NCBI RefSeq assembly: GCF_008923365.1
Contig: NZ_WBMR01000059.1
Coordinates: forward strand, 1 to 47,731
Length of the DNA stretch: 47,731 nucleotides
Reading direction: 5' to 3'
DNA from: Actinomadura montaniterrae
Lineage (GTDB): Bacteria > Actinomycetota > Actinomycetes > Streptosporangiales > Streptosporangiaceae
This document shows, one piece after another, positions 16,794-25,016 of this stretch. The position numbers and the translations under genes were made by a program. A model generated the notes under the pieces. That model worked only from the letters and a program-made list of their open reading frames with translations. It ran no database searches and was not told the origin of the DNA. How positions within the stretch are numbered: position 1 is the stretch's first letter; each line of letters opens with the position of its first letter.

Positions 16794-17765
16794 ATGGGTG
16801 CGGACACGCGACTGGACGGTCTGGGCGAGGTCGACGAGCCGGCGTTCGCGGGGCTGGCGGAACGGCACCGGCGGGAGCTGCACGTGCACTGCTACCGGAT
16901 GCTCGGGTCGTTCGAGGACGCCGAGGACACCGTGCAGGAGACCTTCCTGCGCGCCTGGCGGCGGCGGGAGACCTTCGGGGGCCGGTCGACGCTGCGGGCC
17001 TGGCTGTACCGGATCGCCACCAACGCCTGCCTGGACCTGCTCGCCAAGCGCCGCCCGGAGCCCGCGACCGGCGGCGAGGTGCCGTGGCTGCAGCCCTACC
17101 CGGACCGGCTGCTCGACGAGCCGCCCGCCGGCGGCGCCGACGAGCCGGAGGCCGTCGCCGTCGCGCGGGAGACGATCGAGCTGGCGTACCTGGTCGCCGT
17201 CCAGCACCTCGCGCCGCGCCCCCGGGCCGTGCTGATCCTCCGGGACGTGCTCGGCTGGCCGGCCAAGGACGTCGCCGACCTCCTCGGGGACTCCGTCAAC
17301 TCGGTGAACAGCGCGCTCCAGCGGGCCCGCGCCGGCATGCGGGAGCACCTGCCCGCCGAGCGGCAGGACTGGACCGGCGGCGAGCAGGACGCCGGGACGC
17401 GCGAGGTGGTGCGCCGCTACACCGACGCCAGCGTGGCCACGGACGTCGAGGCGCTCGCCGCGCTGCTGCGCGAGGACGTCCGCTTCTCGATGCCGCCCAC
17501 GCCCGGCCTGCACGTCGGCCGCGACACGGTGGTCAACGGCTGGGTCGACGACGGCTTCGAGGGCATGGAGCACCTGCGCACCGTCCTCACCCGTGTGAAC
17601 CGGCAACCCGCCGTCGCCTTCTACCAATGGCGGAAGCCCGAGGGCGCCTACCTGCCGCTGACGATCGACGTCCTGCGCGTCACCGGCGGCGCGATCACCG
17701 AGATCACCACCTTCCACGCCGACCGGTTCCCGCAGCTCGCGCTCCCCGAGCGCCTGCCGGAGTAG
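16794..17765 (+). CDS. ECF RNA polymerase sigma factor with SnoaL-like C-terminal domain (TIGR02960-type)
   Basis: A 323-residue protein. Region 2 (about 20-85) has HCYRMLGSFEDAEDTVQETFLRA. The diagnostic segment VPWLQPYPD follows, then region 4 (about 135-190) with PRAVLILRDVLGWPAKDVAD. An NTF2/SnoaL-like domain of about 120 residues completes it. This matches the TIGR02960/SigG-like ECF group, in which the C-terminal domain modulates activity instead of a classical anti-sigma factor. ATG 16794 is preceded by GGAAGGA. The DUF6069 membrane protein 62 bp downstream is its usual neighbour. Confidence 0.9.
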   Translation: MGADTRLDGLGEVDEPAFAGLAERHRRELHVHCYRMLGSFEDAEDTVQETFLRAWRRRETFGGRSTLRAWLYRIATNACLDLLAKRRPEPATGGEVPWLQPYPDRLLDEPPAGGADEPEAVAVARETIELAYLVAVQHLAPRPRAVLILRDVLGWPAKDVADLLGDSVNSVNSALQRARAGMREHLPAERQDWTGGEQDAGTREVVRRYTDASVATDVEALAALLREDVRFSMPPTPGLHVGRDTVVNGWVDDGFEGMEHLRTVLTRVNRQPAVAFYQWRKPEGAYLPLTIDVLRVTGGAITEITTFHADRFPQLALPERLPE

Positions 17766-17826
17766 TCCGGCTGCGGACGCTCGCATCGTCACCCCTGCGC
17801 CGGCCACCGACTGATGGAGGACGAAC

Positions 17827-18276
17827 ATGAACAGCACGCCTGACACCGGAGTCGCCGCAGGCCGGGCATCGGGCCAGACCGGCCGCCCCCGCCCGCTCCG
17901 CAGGCTCGCCGGCACCGGCTTGGCCGCCACGCTCGCAGCGATGACGGCCACCACGATCGCCGCTGCGCTCGCCCAGGCCGCCGGCGTCGACTTCGAGGTC
18001 CCCGACGGCGGCGAGCCGATCCCGTTGCCCGGATTCGCCGTGGTGACCGGCTTCTTCTCGGTCGTGGGCATCGGCATCGCCGCCGCCCTCCTTCGCTGGA
18101 GCGCCCGCCCCGCCACCCGCTTCGCGTGGACGGCGGCGTCGTTGACCGCGATCTCGATGATCGCGCCCTTCCTCGCCGGAGCGAACACCGCCACCATCAC
18201 CGCCCTCCTCGCACTGCACCTCGTCCCGGCGACGGTGATGATCCCCACCCTGACGCGGAGCCTCTCTTGTCCATGA
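17827..18276 (+). CDS. DUF6069-family membrane protein
   Basis: A 149-residue protein with four hydrophobic segments, about 30-50 (GLAATLAAMTATTIAAALA), 68-90, 98-115 and 122-142. The conserved loop FEVPDGGEPIPLPGFAVVTG between TM1 and TM2 is characteristic of DUF6069. These proteins commonly follow TIGR02960 sigma factors, as here, and are probably part of that regulon or signalling unit. ATG 17827 has GGAGG 7-11 bp upstream. Function unknown. Confidence 0.8.
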   Translation: MNSTPDTGVAAGRASGQTGRPRPLRRLAGTGLAATLAAMTATTIAAALAQAAGVDFEVPDGGEPIPLPGFAVVTGFFSVVGIGIAAALLRWSARPATRFAWTAASLTAISMIAPFLAGANTATITALLALHLVPATVMIPTLTRSLSCP

Positions 18277-18362
18277 GGGCAGTGACGTTTGGTAACGCGC
18301 ACGCTATGATTGGCTACGCACAGTGATATTCGGTGGCTTGGTACCAGGGTTCCGAGGATCGG

Positions 18363-18842
18363 ATGGACACCAGGATGGCGACCCGCCTCACCCGCACGAC
18401 CCGCCTGCTGGTGCTGGTGCTCGCCCTGCTCCTGACCGGACACCTCGCCGCAAATCCCGACGGACATCACCAGACCACCCGCCTGCCGCTCGCAGGCGCA
18501 CAGCACGGCCAGGGCGCACAGGCGGAGACGCTCTCACGAGGCGTCGCCGTCGTCTCTCTGGTGGCGGACGCGATCGCCGCCGCCCACGGAGAGAAAGACG
18601 CGCATCCTCGCTGGTACACCGCCGGCCAACGCGAGCGAGGCATCGCACCGCGCCAGCGGCTCGTCGGCGAGGCGCCGACCGCCTCCAGAGCGGTCGCGGG
18701 CTGCCACCTCGGCGCCGTCATATCCGGAACAGGCCTGGAACGCGGGCCTGGCCTCTGTCGTCCGCCGTCGAGGAAATGGCGTGCCGAAAGCCAGGCGGCG
18801 TACTCCTTGACGCCGTCGTCGCTGCAGATCTTCCGACTCTGA
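18363..18842 (+). CDS. possible small secreted protein (doubtful)
   Basis: An open frame of 159 residues. Its start MDTRMATRLTRTTRLLVLVL ALLLTGHLAANP resembles a signal peptide, and the rest is low-complexity and Ala/Arg-rich. It is the only frame with plausible features in the 670 bp between the DUF6069 gene and the carbonic anhydrase. No clear RBS is seen, and codon bias is weaker than in neighbours. The upstream 18277-18345 is AT-richer and could hold a promoter. It may be non-coding or a decayed gene. Confidence 0.25.
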   Translation: MDTRMATRLTRTTRLLVLVLALLLTGHLAANPDGHHQTTRLPLAGAQHGQGAQAETLSRGVAVVSLVADAIAAAHGEKDAHPRWYTAGQRERGIAPRQRLVGEAPTASRAVAGCHLGAVISGTGLERGPGLCRPPSRKWRAESQAAYSLTPSSLQIFRL

Positions 18843-18946
18843 TCGAACGTCACGCGCCCCGGGCAGGCCGCCCGCGATCTCGCCCTGCGCGAGCGGCGCG
18901 GTCTTGCCGATCACCCCCTCATTCCACCGACCGTGGGAGACCCGCC

Positions 18947-19558
18947 ATGGAGTCGCTGATCCAGCATGCCCGCACCATCACCCCGCACCCGTCCACCAGC
19001 CCGCATCCCCATCTCCGGACCGGAACGAACGCCACGGCGCCGCAACGGCCCGAAGCGCTGTTCATCGCCTGCTCCGACGCCCGCGTCTCCCCGTCCTTCC
19101 TCACCGGCGCCCGCCCGGGCCAGCTCTTCGAGCTGCGCAACGTCGGCAACGTCGTCCCGCCGTACCGGCCCGGCCGTCCCACCGGTGAAGCCGCCACCAT
19201 CGAGTACGCGGTCGGCGTCCTAGGCGTCACCGACATCGTGGTCTGCGGTCACTCCGACTGCGGCGCCGTCCGCACGCTCAGGCCCGGAGGCCTCTCGATC
19301 AGCGCGTTCACCACCTGGTGGTGGCTCACCCGCACCAACCAGCGCTCTCGGCAGGCCGCGGCGGCCGCCCCCGCCGATCCGGGGCAGCTCCACCTCCTGG
19401 CGCAGCTGGAAAAGCTCCGCCGCTATCCCAAGGTCGCACGCGGCCTCGCTCATGGCCGCCTGCGCGTCCACGGCTGGTTCTACAACCTGTCCGACGGCCG
19501 CATCCTCGCCGCGCCGACCGAGAACTCCCCATCGGCCGCTTCCTTCGCTCCACTATGA
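18947..19558 (+). CDS. beta-carbonic anhydrase
   Basis: A 203-residue zinc enzyme that interconverts CO2 and bicarbonate. Zinc ligands and dyad are present: C42-x-D44-x-R46 (FIACSDARVSPS), and H102 and C105 in VVCGHSDCGAV. Other family landmarks are FELRNVGNVVPPY, GEAATIEYAVGVLGV and the C-terminal LRVHGWFYNLSDGRIL. This group is often fused or linked to SulP-type transporters, but none is next to it here. The N-terminal 30 residues are more divergent than usual (several Pro/His). ATG 18947 lies behind GGGAGACC. Confidence 0.88.
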   Translation: MESLIQHARTITPHPSTSPHPHLRTGTNATAPQRPEALFIACSDARVSPSFLTGARPGQLFELRNVGNVVPPYRPGRPTGEAATIEYAVGVLGVTDIVVCGHSDCGAVRTLRPGGLSISAFTTWWWLTRTNQRSRQAAAAAPADPGQLHLLAQLEKLRRYPKVARGLAHGRLRVHGWFYNLSDGRILAAPTENSPSAASFAPL

Positions 19559-19619
19559 CCTCGGCCGCTCCCGCAGGCCTGCCCGGCGTCCGGACGACCC
19601 CGGCCGCCGTATGGCCCTG

Positions 19620-20122
19620 ACGATCCGTGAGGAACCCGTCAGCGCCCGCGTCGCCCGCCCCGACCGGGGTTCCGGGACGGTGAGCGCTCCTTCGGCGCCG
19701 AGCTTGACGACGACCTGGCGCGGCCCGAGGCCGGCGAGAGGGCGGGCGTGATACCGGTGACGTGCAGGACAGCCGCGTCCCGCACGTGCTCGGGGGACAG
19801 CAGCGCCCCCGCGCAGTGCCGCCGGTAGAAGGAGACGCGGGTCGTGGCGGCGGTGCGCCGCTCCTTGAGGATGAGGCTCGTCGGGGCGTCGGCGGCGACG
19901 GCGATCCCGCCGGTGAGGACGCCCTCAGCGCGCAGCCGCATCGCGATGAGGCGGCCGAGCTCGTCGTCGCCGACGACGCCGACCCAGCGGGCCGCGCCGC
20001 CCAGCCGGCACGCGCCGATCGCGACGGTCGACTCGGCCCCCGCCATGGTCCCGCCCATCCGCAGCGGCGCCGGCGTCCGCCGACCGGAACGCGGCCATCG
20101 TCGCGCCGTAGGTGAGGATCAA
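19620..20122 (-). pseudogene. 2-keto-3-deoxygluconate kinase (PfkB family), frameshifted and internally deleted
   Basis: Pieces of a PfkB-type KDG kinase are spread over several frames. First comes LTYGATMAAFRSADAG. After a frameshift near 20065 follow LRMGGTMAGAESTVAIGACR, ARWVGVVGDDELG and LHVTGITPAL. After another shift near 19738 comes LGPRQVVVKLGAEGALTVPE. After a third comes TPVGAGDAGADGFLT with the GAGDA catalytic motif. Roughly half the normal length is missing. The enzyme would phosphorylate KDG to KDPG, the substrate of the adjacent aldolase. The disrupted order rules out a functional product. Confidence 0.75.
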
Positions 20123-20675
20123 AGCGCCGCCCAGACGCGGGCGCGCTCGTGCAGGGCGTCGCCGGCAAGCGGCGACCCGACGCCGACCGGCGCCGCCCCC
20201 GCCGGCGAGGAACGCGCGGGCCGCCGCCAGGTGGACCCCGCCGGTTGGGACGAACTCGATGTCGGGGAACGGCTGGCGCAGCGCCGCCAGGTAGCCGGAC
20301 CCGACCGTCCCCGCCGGGAAGATCTTCACCGGCGGCGTGCGCGGCGAGCACCTCGGTGGGGGAGAGGGCGCCGGCGCACACCGGCACGCCGTGCTCGACG
20401 CCGCAGGCGATGGCGTCGGCCACGACGGCCGGCGTGACGAGGAACGCGGCTCCCGCGCCGACCGCGTCCCTCGCGTCCTGGAGGGTCCGCACCGTTCCGG
20501 CGCCGACCCCGTCCAGCCGCTCGATGGCGCGCAGCGCGCCCGGGTTGGTGAGCGGCAGCTCGACGAGCGGGAGTCCCGCGTCGCGCAGCACGGTCGCCGC
20601 CCGGACAAGGTGGCGGTCGTCCGGGCCGCGCACGATCGCCACGACCTTCGAGCCGGTTTCCGGGACGGGGCTCAC
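20119..20675 (-). pseudogene. eda: KDPG aldolase (2-dehydro-3-deoxyphosphogluconate aldolase), frameshifted
   Basis: ATG 20675 opens with KVVAIVRGPDDRHLVRAATV, AGLPLVELPLTNPGAL and PVCAGALSPTEVLAA. The phase then changes near 20335 to VKIFPAGTVGSGYLAALRQP and FVPTGGVHLAAARAFLAG. It changes again near 20178 to PVGVGSPLAGDALHERARVW, ending at TGA 20119-20121. The Schiff-base lysine segment (VKIFPA) is intact, but two frameshifts separate the three parts. The family normally splits KDPG into pyruvate and glyceraldehyde 3-phosphate. It is followed at once by the broken KDG kinase. Confidence 0.78.
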
Positions 20676-21214
20676 AGCGACTTCTCCATCCTCTGCCCAG
20701 CGGCGGGCCCGCGTCGATGCGCTCGCCCGCGAAATGGCAGGCGACGTGCCGTCCCGGCGCGATCTCCCGCACCGGCGGCGCCTCGGTCGCGCAGACGGTC
20801 CGCTCGGGACGGACGGCCTGGCCGATCGGGCAGCAGCCGCGGAACCGGCAGGCGGGCGGCGTGTTCAGCGGTGACCTCCTCGGCTGGCCCGAGTTGCACG
20901 ATCTGCCCGAGGTACATGACCGCGATCCGGTGCGAGATCCGCCGGACGGCGGCCAGGTCGTGCGCGATGAACAGGTACGCAAGCCCGAGCCGTCGCTGCA
21001 GGTCGAGCAGCAGGTCGACGATCTGCTGCTGCAGCGAGACGTCCAGCGCGGAGATCGCCTCGTCGCAGACGACCAGCCGCGGCTCGACGGCCAGCGTGCG
21101 GGCGATCGCGATGCGCTGCCGCTGCCCGCCGGAGAACTCGTCCGGGTACCGGCCGGCCATGCCCGACTCGAGGCCGACGAGCTCCAGCAACTCCGCGACC
21201 CGTGTCATGGGCAC
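20672..21214 (-). pseudogene. oligopeptide ABC transporter ATPase, 5' truncated with internal deletion
   Basis: Only the second half of an OppF/DppF-type ATPase remains. Present are signature FSGGQRQRIAIARTLA, Walker B RLVVCDEAISALDVS and the H-loop LFIAHDLAAV. Walker A is absent, because coding similarity starts at about 21209. After GPAEEVTAEHAA the frame changes near 20870 to the C-terminal CRFRGCCPIGQAVRPE and APGRHVACHF oligopeptide-ABC tail; about 25 residues seem deleted at the join. The end overlaps the aldolase start. Together with the next two genes it is a decayed catabolic operon. Confidence 0.75.
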
Positions 21215-21723
21215 CCCTCGGCGTCACTTCGGGATGGCTTCGCCCCCTTGGCAGAACCCGTCCGCCGTTAAGTGCAGGTCTCGGGGCCGGGAAGACGTTG
21301 AGGGGAAGAACAGCGGCTACGCCGACACGTTCAAGGTGGCCGTGGGGACCGGGCACCACGCGACGAGACGGTTTCCGGCCGCCGCCATCCTCAACAGCTC
21401 GGGGTCGGGGAGGCCCCGCACATTTCCAGGCCAACTTGCAACGTCCCTGTACAGGGGCGTTGGCTGGCGCAACTTAGGCGAGTTCAAAGGGTCCCGGGCA
21501 GTGCTAGGCAGCCTCTCTTCCTTACCCGGCGTTACCGGCTGCTCGACGCGGGCTGAGTCTCGCACAGCACGGGCGGCGGCGCGACCCCATGACAGCCGAG
21601 ACGCGCAGGGCCTGCGACGCGTCGACAGCAACCACCCGTCCTCCGACGTCGAGGGGGCGACCCGCCGGATCATGGAGTTCCTGGAAGGCGAACCGCGTCG
21701 GCGGAATGGGGCGGGGCGACGTC
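21215..21723. other. gene-poor 510-bp stretch
   Basis: No convincing coding region on either strand: frames are short and lack RBS and family signals. One structure stands out, a 20-bp inverted repeat at 21441-21460 centred on CCCTGTACAGGG (21445-21456) with one wobble pair. Confidence 0.5.
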
Positions 21724-21951
21724 ATGACCTCGGCGATGGACGGTCGTGCTCTCGACGTCCGGGCGGTGCGAGTGGAGATCGAACGGCGCTATCCGGGCGT
21801 CACGGTGTGGTTCGGCGAGTCCACGTTCCGGTGGTGGCCGCTGCTGTGGTGCGGCGTGTGGCGGTTGCGGGAGGCCTTAAAGTCCATCGAGTCGGCTCGC
21901 CCTCGGCGCGTGTCCGATCTCCTGTTGAGCCCCGAGACCGGCGACGTGTGA
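21724..21951 (+). CDS. small conserved hypothetical protein
   Basis: A 75-residue protein. The core VRAVRVEIERRYPGVTVWFG followed by STFRWWPLL matches a common actinobacterial pattern of small orphan proteins found beside regulators and element borders, in which an E-x-x-x-P-G-V-x-x-W-x-G strand is followed by a Trp-rich strand. No known function. An in-frame ATG at 21709 is an alternative start. Its 3' end overlaps the convergent gene at 21877 by 75 bp, so one of the two ends may have drifted. Confidence 0.5.
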   Translation: MTSAMDGRALDVRAVRVEIERRYPGVTVWFGESTFRWWPLLWCGVWRLREALKSIESARPRRVSDLLLSPETGDV

Positions 21952-22440
21952 TGCGGCTCTTGGCGGTGCCGCACTGGGGCTGTTTCGCTGGGGGTTACCT
22001 GGATGGACGCCGCCGAAAGGCACGATCCCCCGAAGCATGTCGATCCAGCCGTCATGTTGGACGACGATGACTCGGCCCGTTGCCGTGGAGACCACGACGG
22101 TGTCGCCGGCTACGAGCGGCTCACCGATCAGGTCGGGGTAGGTCGCTGCGAACTCGTCCAAGTACTCGTCGGCCACGAAGAAGGGGCCCGCGCCGGTGCT
22201 GAAGCTGCCCTCGGTGACGATGATCAGGAGGCCGGTCACGCGAGGCCGGCAGTACTCCAGGAACGCGGTGGTGACCTCGTCCGGATCGCGGTCGTCGATC
22301 GGGAAGTTCCGCCATCGGTTCACGGACAGGCCGGGTATCTGATCTGGCGTGAAGCCGGTCGAGCCTGGAATGACGCGGCTCAGCACGGCGGTGGCCAAGG
22401 TCCAGTTCGGGTGACATCGCACCATCCTGATCTTCCCCAC
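21877..22440 (-). CDS. hypothetical protein
   Basis: A 187-residue protein that I do not recognise. The first two thirds look like a folded domain (FLEYCRPRVTGLLIIVTEG, GPFFVADEYLDEFAATYPDL, TVVVSTATGRVIVVQHDGW). After GGVHPGNPQ the tail becomes Pro/Ala/Arg-rich and overlaps the convergent small gene, suggesting an altered 3' end. The general pattern (short acidic protein with an aromatic-rich strand pair) resembles SUKH/immunity-type proteins only loosely. It is the last chromosomal gene before the left attachment site. Confidence 0.5.
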   Translation of the reverse strand: MGKIRMVRCHPNWTLATAVLSRVIPGSTGFTPDQIPGLSVNRWRNFPIDDRDPDEVTTAFLEYCRPRVTGLLIIVTEGSFSTGAGPFFVADEYLDEFAATYPDLIGEPLVAGDTVVVSTATGRVIVVQHDGWIDMLRGIVPFGGVHPGNPQRNSPSAAPPRAASHVAGLGAQQEIGHAPRASRLDGL

Positions 22441-22603
22441 TTGCCGGACCGCTTCGCCCCGCCGACCCTTGACAGGCGCTTGGTCGCGAGCATCTCGCTG
22501 ATTGCTTGGGTGACCTGGGCGGATGGCCTCGATCCTGTTTCACGCATGTTCCGTAGACGGCGACGAACGGTGGCTTCCGCCGGCACACGGCTGCGCATAC
22601 GCG

Positions 22604-22644
22604 AAACCCCGGAGACCGGCGTCATGCCTGGTCAACCGGGGTTT
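22604..22644 (-). terminator. hairpin downstream of the original tRNA-Arg 3' end
   Basis: Arms AAACCCCGG (22604-22612) and CCGGGGTTT (22636-22644), with a TTTT run on the plus strand. It lies 15 bp beyond the left 44-bp repeat, where the leftward-transcribed tRNA-Arg would have ended before integration. It probably terminated the tRNA transcript originally and now closes the integrase transcript. Confidence 0.6.
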
Positions 22645-22659
22645 TGGCTGATCGTTTCT

Positions 22660-22703
22660 GGGTGCCCCCTGCAGGATTCGAACCTGCGCACACGGCTCCG
22701 GAG
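22660..22703 (-). repeat. attL: 44-bp direct repeat (3' part of tRNA-Arg)
   Basis: Identical over 44 bp to 40475-40518. It covers the discriminator, 3' acceptor strand, T arm, variable loop and anticodon-stem 3' side of the tRNA. At 22704 the sequences diverge, leaving here only a tRNA fragment. Marks the left edge of the integrated element. Confidence 0.93.
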
Positions 22704-22802
22704 AGGTCGCGCGAACAAGCCTCTGACCAGCAGGAACACTGCTCATGGTACCGATTTGTTTCACGATTGGTCCCTCAGCCCGTGTCGACGGTCGCCCGGC
22801 GA

Positions 22803-24209
22803 TCACTGGTTCTTCCCTTCGTCGGTGGAGGTGGGGTGGCCGTCCAGGACGTCGTCCATGCGCTGGAACCAGACGTCGTCGAAGCCGGCGACGACCTTGG
22901 CGTAGATCTTCTGAAGCACTTCGAGGCTGTGGCCCGCCCACTCGGCGACCTGAGGGGCTGGGACGCCTGCGTACAGGCGCCAGGACACGCCACCGTGGCG
23001 GAGGTCGTACGGGCGGCCCAGGACCGGTGACTTCTGCTCGTCGGGGTCCAGGCCGATCGCGCGGGCGCGCTGCCAGACGCGCCAGTACGTCGAGGGGTGG
23101 ATGATCCCGCCGTTGACGGAGCGGAAGAGCCGACCGTCCGGCGCGACGCCGAACCGGCGGATGTGCTCGCGAAGCAGCTCGACCAGCTCGGGCGGGATGG
23201 GCACTACGCGGACTTCGCGGCGGGCGCGGCCCTTGAGGCCGCGGTCCTCGTGCACCTGGCCGCTGTCCGTCCAGGCCTTGCCGGCGGCGGGCTTGCTGTG
23301 GGCCAGGATGAGCTTGCCCCAGCCGCTGGACGGCAGATGGCAGTCCTTCTGGCACAGGCTGGTGGCCTCGGCCGGGCGGAGCATGCCGTAGTACATGCAA
23401 CCGAAGAACGCGACGAACCGCGGACCCTGGGTGCGGCCGACGTAGCTGACCGCAGTGAGCATCTCGCGCATCTGCGCTGGGCTGCCGACCACTCGCGGGT
23501 CGACCTCGTCGACGACGCTGTCCCGGACGGGCGGGTCCCAGTGAAGGTCGGGGTCGTTGAGCGGGTTGGCTGCCAGCCGCTTCTGGACCACGGCGTACTT
23601 CAGGACGTTCGACAGCACGCGTCGCCGGCGGCTCAGGTAGGACGGCGCGGACGGGGTGCCGTCGAGGTTGGTCGCGCACGCGTCCAGGACGTCGCGCAAC
23701 ACCGCCGGATCCGCGAATGTGGAGATGGACGGCGATGCCTTGGTGATCCATGCCAGGGCCGCTTCGACCTCTGGTGGTCGGGGGAGGGGCCGCTGCTTCG
23801 GGTTGAAGGCCCATCGACGCAGCGCCGCCCGGAGCGTCTCGGCATCGGGCTCGCCGCGCTTGCCGGCCACCAGTGCGGTGGTCACCGTCACCAGGGTCTC
23901 GACCATGGAGATGCGATGGTTGGCGGACGCGGCGGGCCACTTCTTGTCGATGTACTCGGTGGCGTGCTGGAACCAGGAGATGTTGCGCAGCGAGCGGAGC
24001 TTGGACTGAGGCCAGCCCGTCTTGGTGTCGAAGCCCTCGCCGCGGCGGGCGGCCTGGATGAGTTCGGAGCGCTCGCTGTCGGCCAAGCCTTCGGTGCCGA
24101 ACCACTTCGAGAACGGCTTGCCCGCGACCTTCCAACGCACGCCGTAGGGCCGTGGCCGTCCGGCTCGGTACTGCAGCTTGTAGATCCGGACGTCGTAGCT
24201 GCTGTTCAC
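22803..24209 (-). CDS. int: tyrosine site-specific integrase
   Basis: A 468-residue phage-type integrase. The SAM-like core-binding domain spans about 70-215. In the catalytic domain, Arg I is R278 (YYGMLRPAEATSL), box II is PYDLRHGG with R404 and H405, His/Trp is WAGHS with H427, and the nucleophile is Y436 (LQKIYAKVV). The usual first His of box II is Tyr (YDLR), common in actinobacterial enzymes. It lies 100 bp from attL and its ATG overlaps the excisionase stop (ATGA 24206-24209), the standard xis-int arrangement. It would recombine attP with the tRNA-Arg 3' end. Confidence 0.95.
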   Translation of the reverse strand: MNSSYDVRIYKLQYRAGRPRPYGVRWKVAGKPFSKWFGTEGLADSERSELIQAARRGEGFDTKTGWPQSKLRSLRNISWFQHATEYIDKKWPAASANHRISMVETLVTVTTALVAGKRGEPDAETLRAALRRWAFNPKQRPLPRPPEVEAALAWITKASPSISTFADPAVLRDVLDACATNLDGTPSAPSYLSRRRRVLSNVLKYAVVQKRLAANPLNDPDLHWDPPVRDSVVDEVDPRVVGSPAQMREMLTAVSYVGRTQGPRFVAFFGCMYYGMLRPAEATSLCQKDCHLPSSGWGKLILAHSKPAAGKAWTDSGQVHEDRGLKGRARREVRVVPIPPELVELLREHIRRFGVAPDGRLFRSVNGGIIHPSTYWRVWQRARAIGLDPDEQKSPVLGRPYDLRHGGVSWRLYAGVPAPQVAEWAGHSLEVLQKIYAKVVAGFDDVWFQRMDDVLDGHPTSTDEGKNQ

Positions 24210-24406
24210 CTGGTGCCGACCTCTTCCAGCGAGTCGAGCCAGGCGTCGTAGTCCGAGCGGCGGATGCGCAACTCGCCGTTAGGGAGGCGCTTGCACTTGG
24301 GCGTCCGGCCGAGTTCCCGCCATTTCTGCCAGGTCCGGCGCGGGATGCCAAGGTCGTCGAGAATTTCCTGGACTGTCAGCCAGCCCGGGCTCATGCGGCG
24401 TGCCAT
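24206..24406 (-). CDS. xis: excisionase / AlpA-type MerR-like HTH protein
   Basis: A 66-residue DNA-binding protein: LTVQEILDDLGIPRRTWQKW forms the helix-turn-helix and CKRLPNGELRIRRSDYDAWL the wing and last helix of the AlpA/Xis fold. GGAGG stands about 10 bp before ATG 24406. It overlaps the integrase start by 4 bp, so the two are co-translated. Expected to bend DNA at the att site and direct excision. Confidence 0.9.
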   Translation of the reverse strand: MARRMSPGWLTVQEILDDLGIPRRTWQKWRELGRTPKCKRLPNGELRIRRSDYDAWLDSLEEVGTR

Positions 24407-24435
24407 GGTGGAGGTGCTCCTTTCGCTAGGGGCAC

Positions 24436-24479
24436 GCGGTCCCGGCGCGGATGCTTGGCGGTGTTGGCGCCGGGACCGC
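24436..24479. promoter_or_regulatory. strong hairpin between transfer operon and xis-int
   Basis: Perfect 13-bp arms GCGGTCCCGGCGC (24436-24448) and GCGCCGGGACCGC (24467-24479) around an 18-nt loop fill most of the 76-bp gap between the 49-residue gene (stop 24483) and xis. No T-run follows in the leftward direction, so it is either a Rho-assisted terminator/attenuator or a protein-binding site that separates transfer genes from recombination genes. Confidence 0.6.
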
Positions 24480-24482
24480 CTG

Positions 24483-24632
24483 TTAGAGGCGGATCTCGAG
24501 GTAGACGAAGACCTGGCGGCTCTGGCCGCGCAGGGGACGGTGTGCCGAGACGTCGATAACGTCGAAGACCTGCTTGAGGCGGGCCGTGGCTTGGTCGACT
24601 TCGTCTGGCAGGCCCATCAGCCGGACCTTCAT
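24483..24632 (-). CDS. 49-residue DUF3970-like protein
   Basis: The sequence begins MKVRLMGLPDEVDQATARLK and ends RQVFVYLEIRL, a beta-alpha-beta pattern. It matches the short DUF3970-type proteins common in streptomycete elements (an MxVRxMG start, then a strand carrying (R/V)xVYxx(I/V)R at the end). Its ATG (24632) overlaps the stop of the MazG-like gene (ATGA), so the two are translationally coupled. Function unknown. Confidence 0.7.
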   Translation of the reverse strand: MKVRLMGLPDEVDQATARLKQVFDVIDVSAHRPLRGQSRQVFVYLEIRL

Positions 24633-24988
24633 GGCGTGGTTCCGTCCGGCTGGTCTCGCCAGCCGCGGGTCAGGACGCGCTGGGCCTTGGCGCGCCAGGC
24701 AGTCTCCAGGTCGATGTCCAGGACGTGCGCGGTGACGTAGGCGGTGATGACGACGTCCGCCAGCTCCTCTTGGATGTCGCTGAAGTCGCCGGTGCGGCGA
24801 GCCATCCCGGCCCAGCGGCGGTAGGCACCGACGAACTCGCCGACCTCCTCGGCGAGCGCGAGGACCTGGCGGTGCCGCTCCTCCTCGGCCGGGAAGTGCT
24901 GCCGGATGTTCTCGGCGACCACGGCGGCGAGGTCGGTCAGGTTGGCCGGCACTTTCTCGCCGGCGGGTTGAGCGTCAGGGTGAGGCAC
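24629..24988 (-). CDS. MazG-like nucleotide pyrophosphohydrolase domain protein
   Basis: A 119-residue all-helical protein. LALAEEVGEFVGAYRRWAG and DIQEELADVVITAYVTAHVL give the EExxE ... ExxD metal-binding pattern of the MazG/dUTPase-like superfamily. Such enzymes hydrolyse non-canonical NTPs to NMP. The GTG start at 24988 is preferred because AAGGGA precedes it by about 10 bp; the longer frame upstream is low-complexity and runs through the GTGACA repeat array. It is a common companion of AICE transfer operons. Confidence 0.82.
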   Translation of the reverse strand: MPHPDAQPAGEKVPANLTDLAAVVAENIRQHFPAEEERHRQVLALAEEVGEFVGAYRRWAGMARRTGDFSDIQEELADVVITAYVTAHVLDIDLETAWRAKAQRVLTRGWRDQPDGTTP

Positions 24989-25016
24989 GAGAGGTGATCC
25001 CTTCTGAAGTCCGGTG

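Noticed and set aside
18467..18914. Two minus-strand frames between the DUF6069 and carbonic anhydrase genes
   Set aside because: No recognisable motif; they could be a degraded gene, but codon pattern and lack of start signals do not support either.
22380..22625. Minus-strand frame of 81 residues left of attL
   Set aside because: Basic low-complexity sequence, no RBS or family signal; it overlaps the better frame at 21877-22440 and the terminator region.
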